7,309 nucleotides of DNA from an uncultured Bacteroidota bacterium (GTDB lineage Bacteria; Bacteroidota; Bacteroidia; Chitinophagales; Chitinophagaceae), in NCBI GenBank assembly GCA_946479055.1, contig CAMLEX010000240.1, forward strand, positions 1 through 7,309, in the 5' to 3' direction. The stretch's first letter is position 1. The number at the start of each line of letters is the position of its first letter. A model generated the notes under the pieces. That model was given only the letters and a program-made list of their open reading frames with translations. It did not search any database and was not told the DNA's origin. The translations under genes and the position numbers were made by a program. Below, piece by piece: positions 6,496-7,309 of the stretch.

Positions 6496-7309
6496 TCAGA
6501 CCAATACCTCTTCTATACGTTTAAATCCATCCGCCGGTTTAACATTTTCCCATAATATTTTGTAAATAGTTTCTGCTATAGGCATAGGAGCTTCTACTGA
6601 TTTGTTAATATTATAAATACATTTTGCGGCATTGTATCCCTCTGCCACCATGTTGAGCTCTAATTGAGCTGCTTTTACTGAGTAGCCTTTACCTATCATA
6701 TTGCCAAAGGTCCGGTTGCGGCTATATAAAGAATAACAGGTTACCAGCAGATCGCCCAGGTAAACTGATGCTGCATAATTGGGAGTACGGCGATGAGTAA
6801 TAGGATCTTCTCCTTCATGTTCACCTACAACAATATGTTCAGCTCCGAATTCTTTTAAAAATTCAGCCATCTCATCAGCACTATTGGCTATGTATACGCT
6901 TTGAAAATTATCACCATAGTCAAGGCCATGAGCAATTCCTGCACCCAACGCATATATATTTTTTAAAACCGCTGCATATTGCACACCCAGTATGTCATGG
7001 TTTATAACTGTATTAATATAGCTGGTCGAAAAATAGGACGCTATTTCCGAAGCAGTCGTTACATCCAGTCCGGAAAAAGTAAGATAAGATAATTTCTCAG
7101 CAGCTACTTCTTCCGCATGACAAGGTCCAAGAACTGCGAAATAATTTTCCAGCGGGAAGTTGAATTTTTGCTGCAAATAATAATTAAGTAAAATATTTTG
7201 TTCCGGCAGGATACCTTTTACAGCTGATACAATTTTTTTGTCTTCCAGGTCTTTTGGTTGCAAATGTCCCATACTTTGTTCAATATAAGCGGAAGGAATT
7301 CCGATAATA
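6496..7309 (-). CDS. gpsA: Glycerol-3-phosphate dehydrogenase [NAD(P)+], N-terminus missing
   Basis: GpsA reduces dihydroxyacetone phosphate to sn-glycerol 3-phosphate in the cytoplasm, the backbone precursor for phospholipids. The reading frame stays open from the stop at 6496-6498 to the right edge. The ATG at 7270-7272 is internal: the upstream in-frame codons encode IIGIPSAYIEQS, which fits the end of the Rossmann domain (the family has VPS at this place). About 70 N-terminal residues, including the GxGxxG nucleotide-binding loop, are therefore outside. Numbering from that Met, visible motifs are IVSAVKGILPE (14-24), VLGPCHAEE (47-55), GVQYAAVLKNIYALGAG (96-112) with the likely catalytic Lys at 104, YLGDLLVTCYS (171-181) and the substrate-binding SRNRTFG (184-190). 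The stretch around EGEDPITHRRTPNYAAS replaces the shorter 'GLAGLGDL' form of E. coli and is, as I recall, a Bacteroidota trait. A small membrane-protein ORF follows on the same strand. Confidence 0.93.
   Translation of the reverse strand, partial: IIGIPSAYIEQSMGHLQPKDLEDKKIVSAVKGILPEQNILLNYYLQQKFNFPLENYFAVLGPCHAEEVAAEKLSYLTFSGLDVTTASEIASYFSTSYINTVINHDILGVQYAAVLKNIYALGAGIAHGLDYGDNFQSVYIANSADEMAEFLKEFGAEHIVVGEHEGEDPITHRRTPNYAASVYLGDLLVTCYSLYSRNRTFGNMIGKGYSVKAAQLELNMVAEGYNAAKCIYNINKSVEAPMPIAETIYKILWENVKPADGFKRIEEVLV

Noticed and set aside
6438..6496. Alternative 19-codon frame starting ATG at 6494-6496, overlapping the gpsA stop (TGATG)
   Set aside because: The product has no membrane segment or other feature, and the 36-codon frame in the same gap is longer and has a coherent membrane-protein pattern.

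Overview
The window looks like an ordinary chromosomal segment of a Bacteroidota bacterium, probably from or near Chitinophagaceae. The DNA is AT-rich, and the starts I checked closely (those of the YyaL-type, DUF4271, HemW and small-ORF genes) have no clear Shine-Dalgarno sequence. It carries a DUF4271 membrane protein, a family I know mainly from this phylum, and its GpsA and HemD are of the Bacteroidota sequence type. The family placement is inference from gene content and protein style, not from a search.

Layout from left to right: (1) 1-1391, minus strand, the first 463 codons of a DUF255/YyaL-type protein (thioredoxin-like domain plus six-hairpin domain), running off the left edge. (2) 1421-1456, a rho-independent terminator for the minus strand. 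(3) 1478-5172, three minus-strand genes in one probable operon, transcribed in the order TamA-like Omp85 outer-membrane protein, DUF4271 integral membrane protein, HemD-like uroporphyrinogen-III synthase; the gaps are 71 and 42 bases. (4) 5173-5250, a 78-base divergent intergenic region. (5) 5251-6372, plus strand, HemW, the radical-SAM heme chaperone, read from a TTG start. (6) 6369-6479, minus strand, a 36-codon ORF for a possible single-span membrane protein; its stop overlaps the hemW stop at a shared TTAA. (7) 6496 to the right edge, minus strand, GpsA (glycerol-3-phosphate dehydrogenase) lacking its N-terminal NAD-binding part, which lies outside the window.

Functionally, the window mixes envelope biogenesis (TamA-like protein, the phospholipid precursor enzyme GpsA, DUF4271) with tetrapyrrole metabolism (HemD, HemW). 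No mobile element, CRISPR array, rRNA, tRNA or phage gene is visible, and no gene is clearly broken. I found no convincing new multi-gene system. The points most worth a second look are the unannotated 36-residue ORF, the DUF4271 protein of unknown function between an outer-membrane assembly factor and HemD, and the terminator placed only about 30 bases upstream of the YyaL-type start codon.
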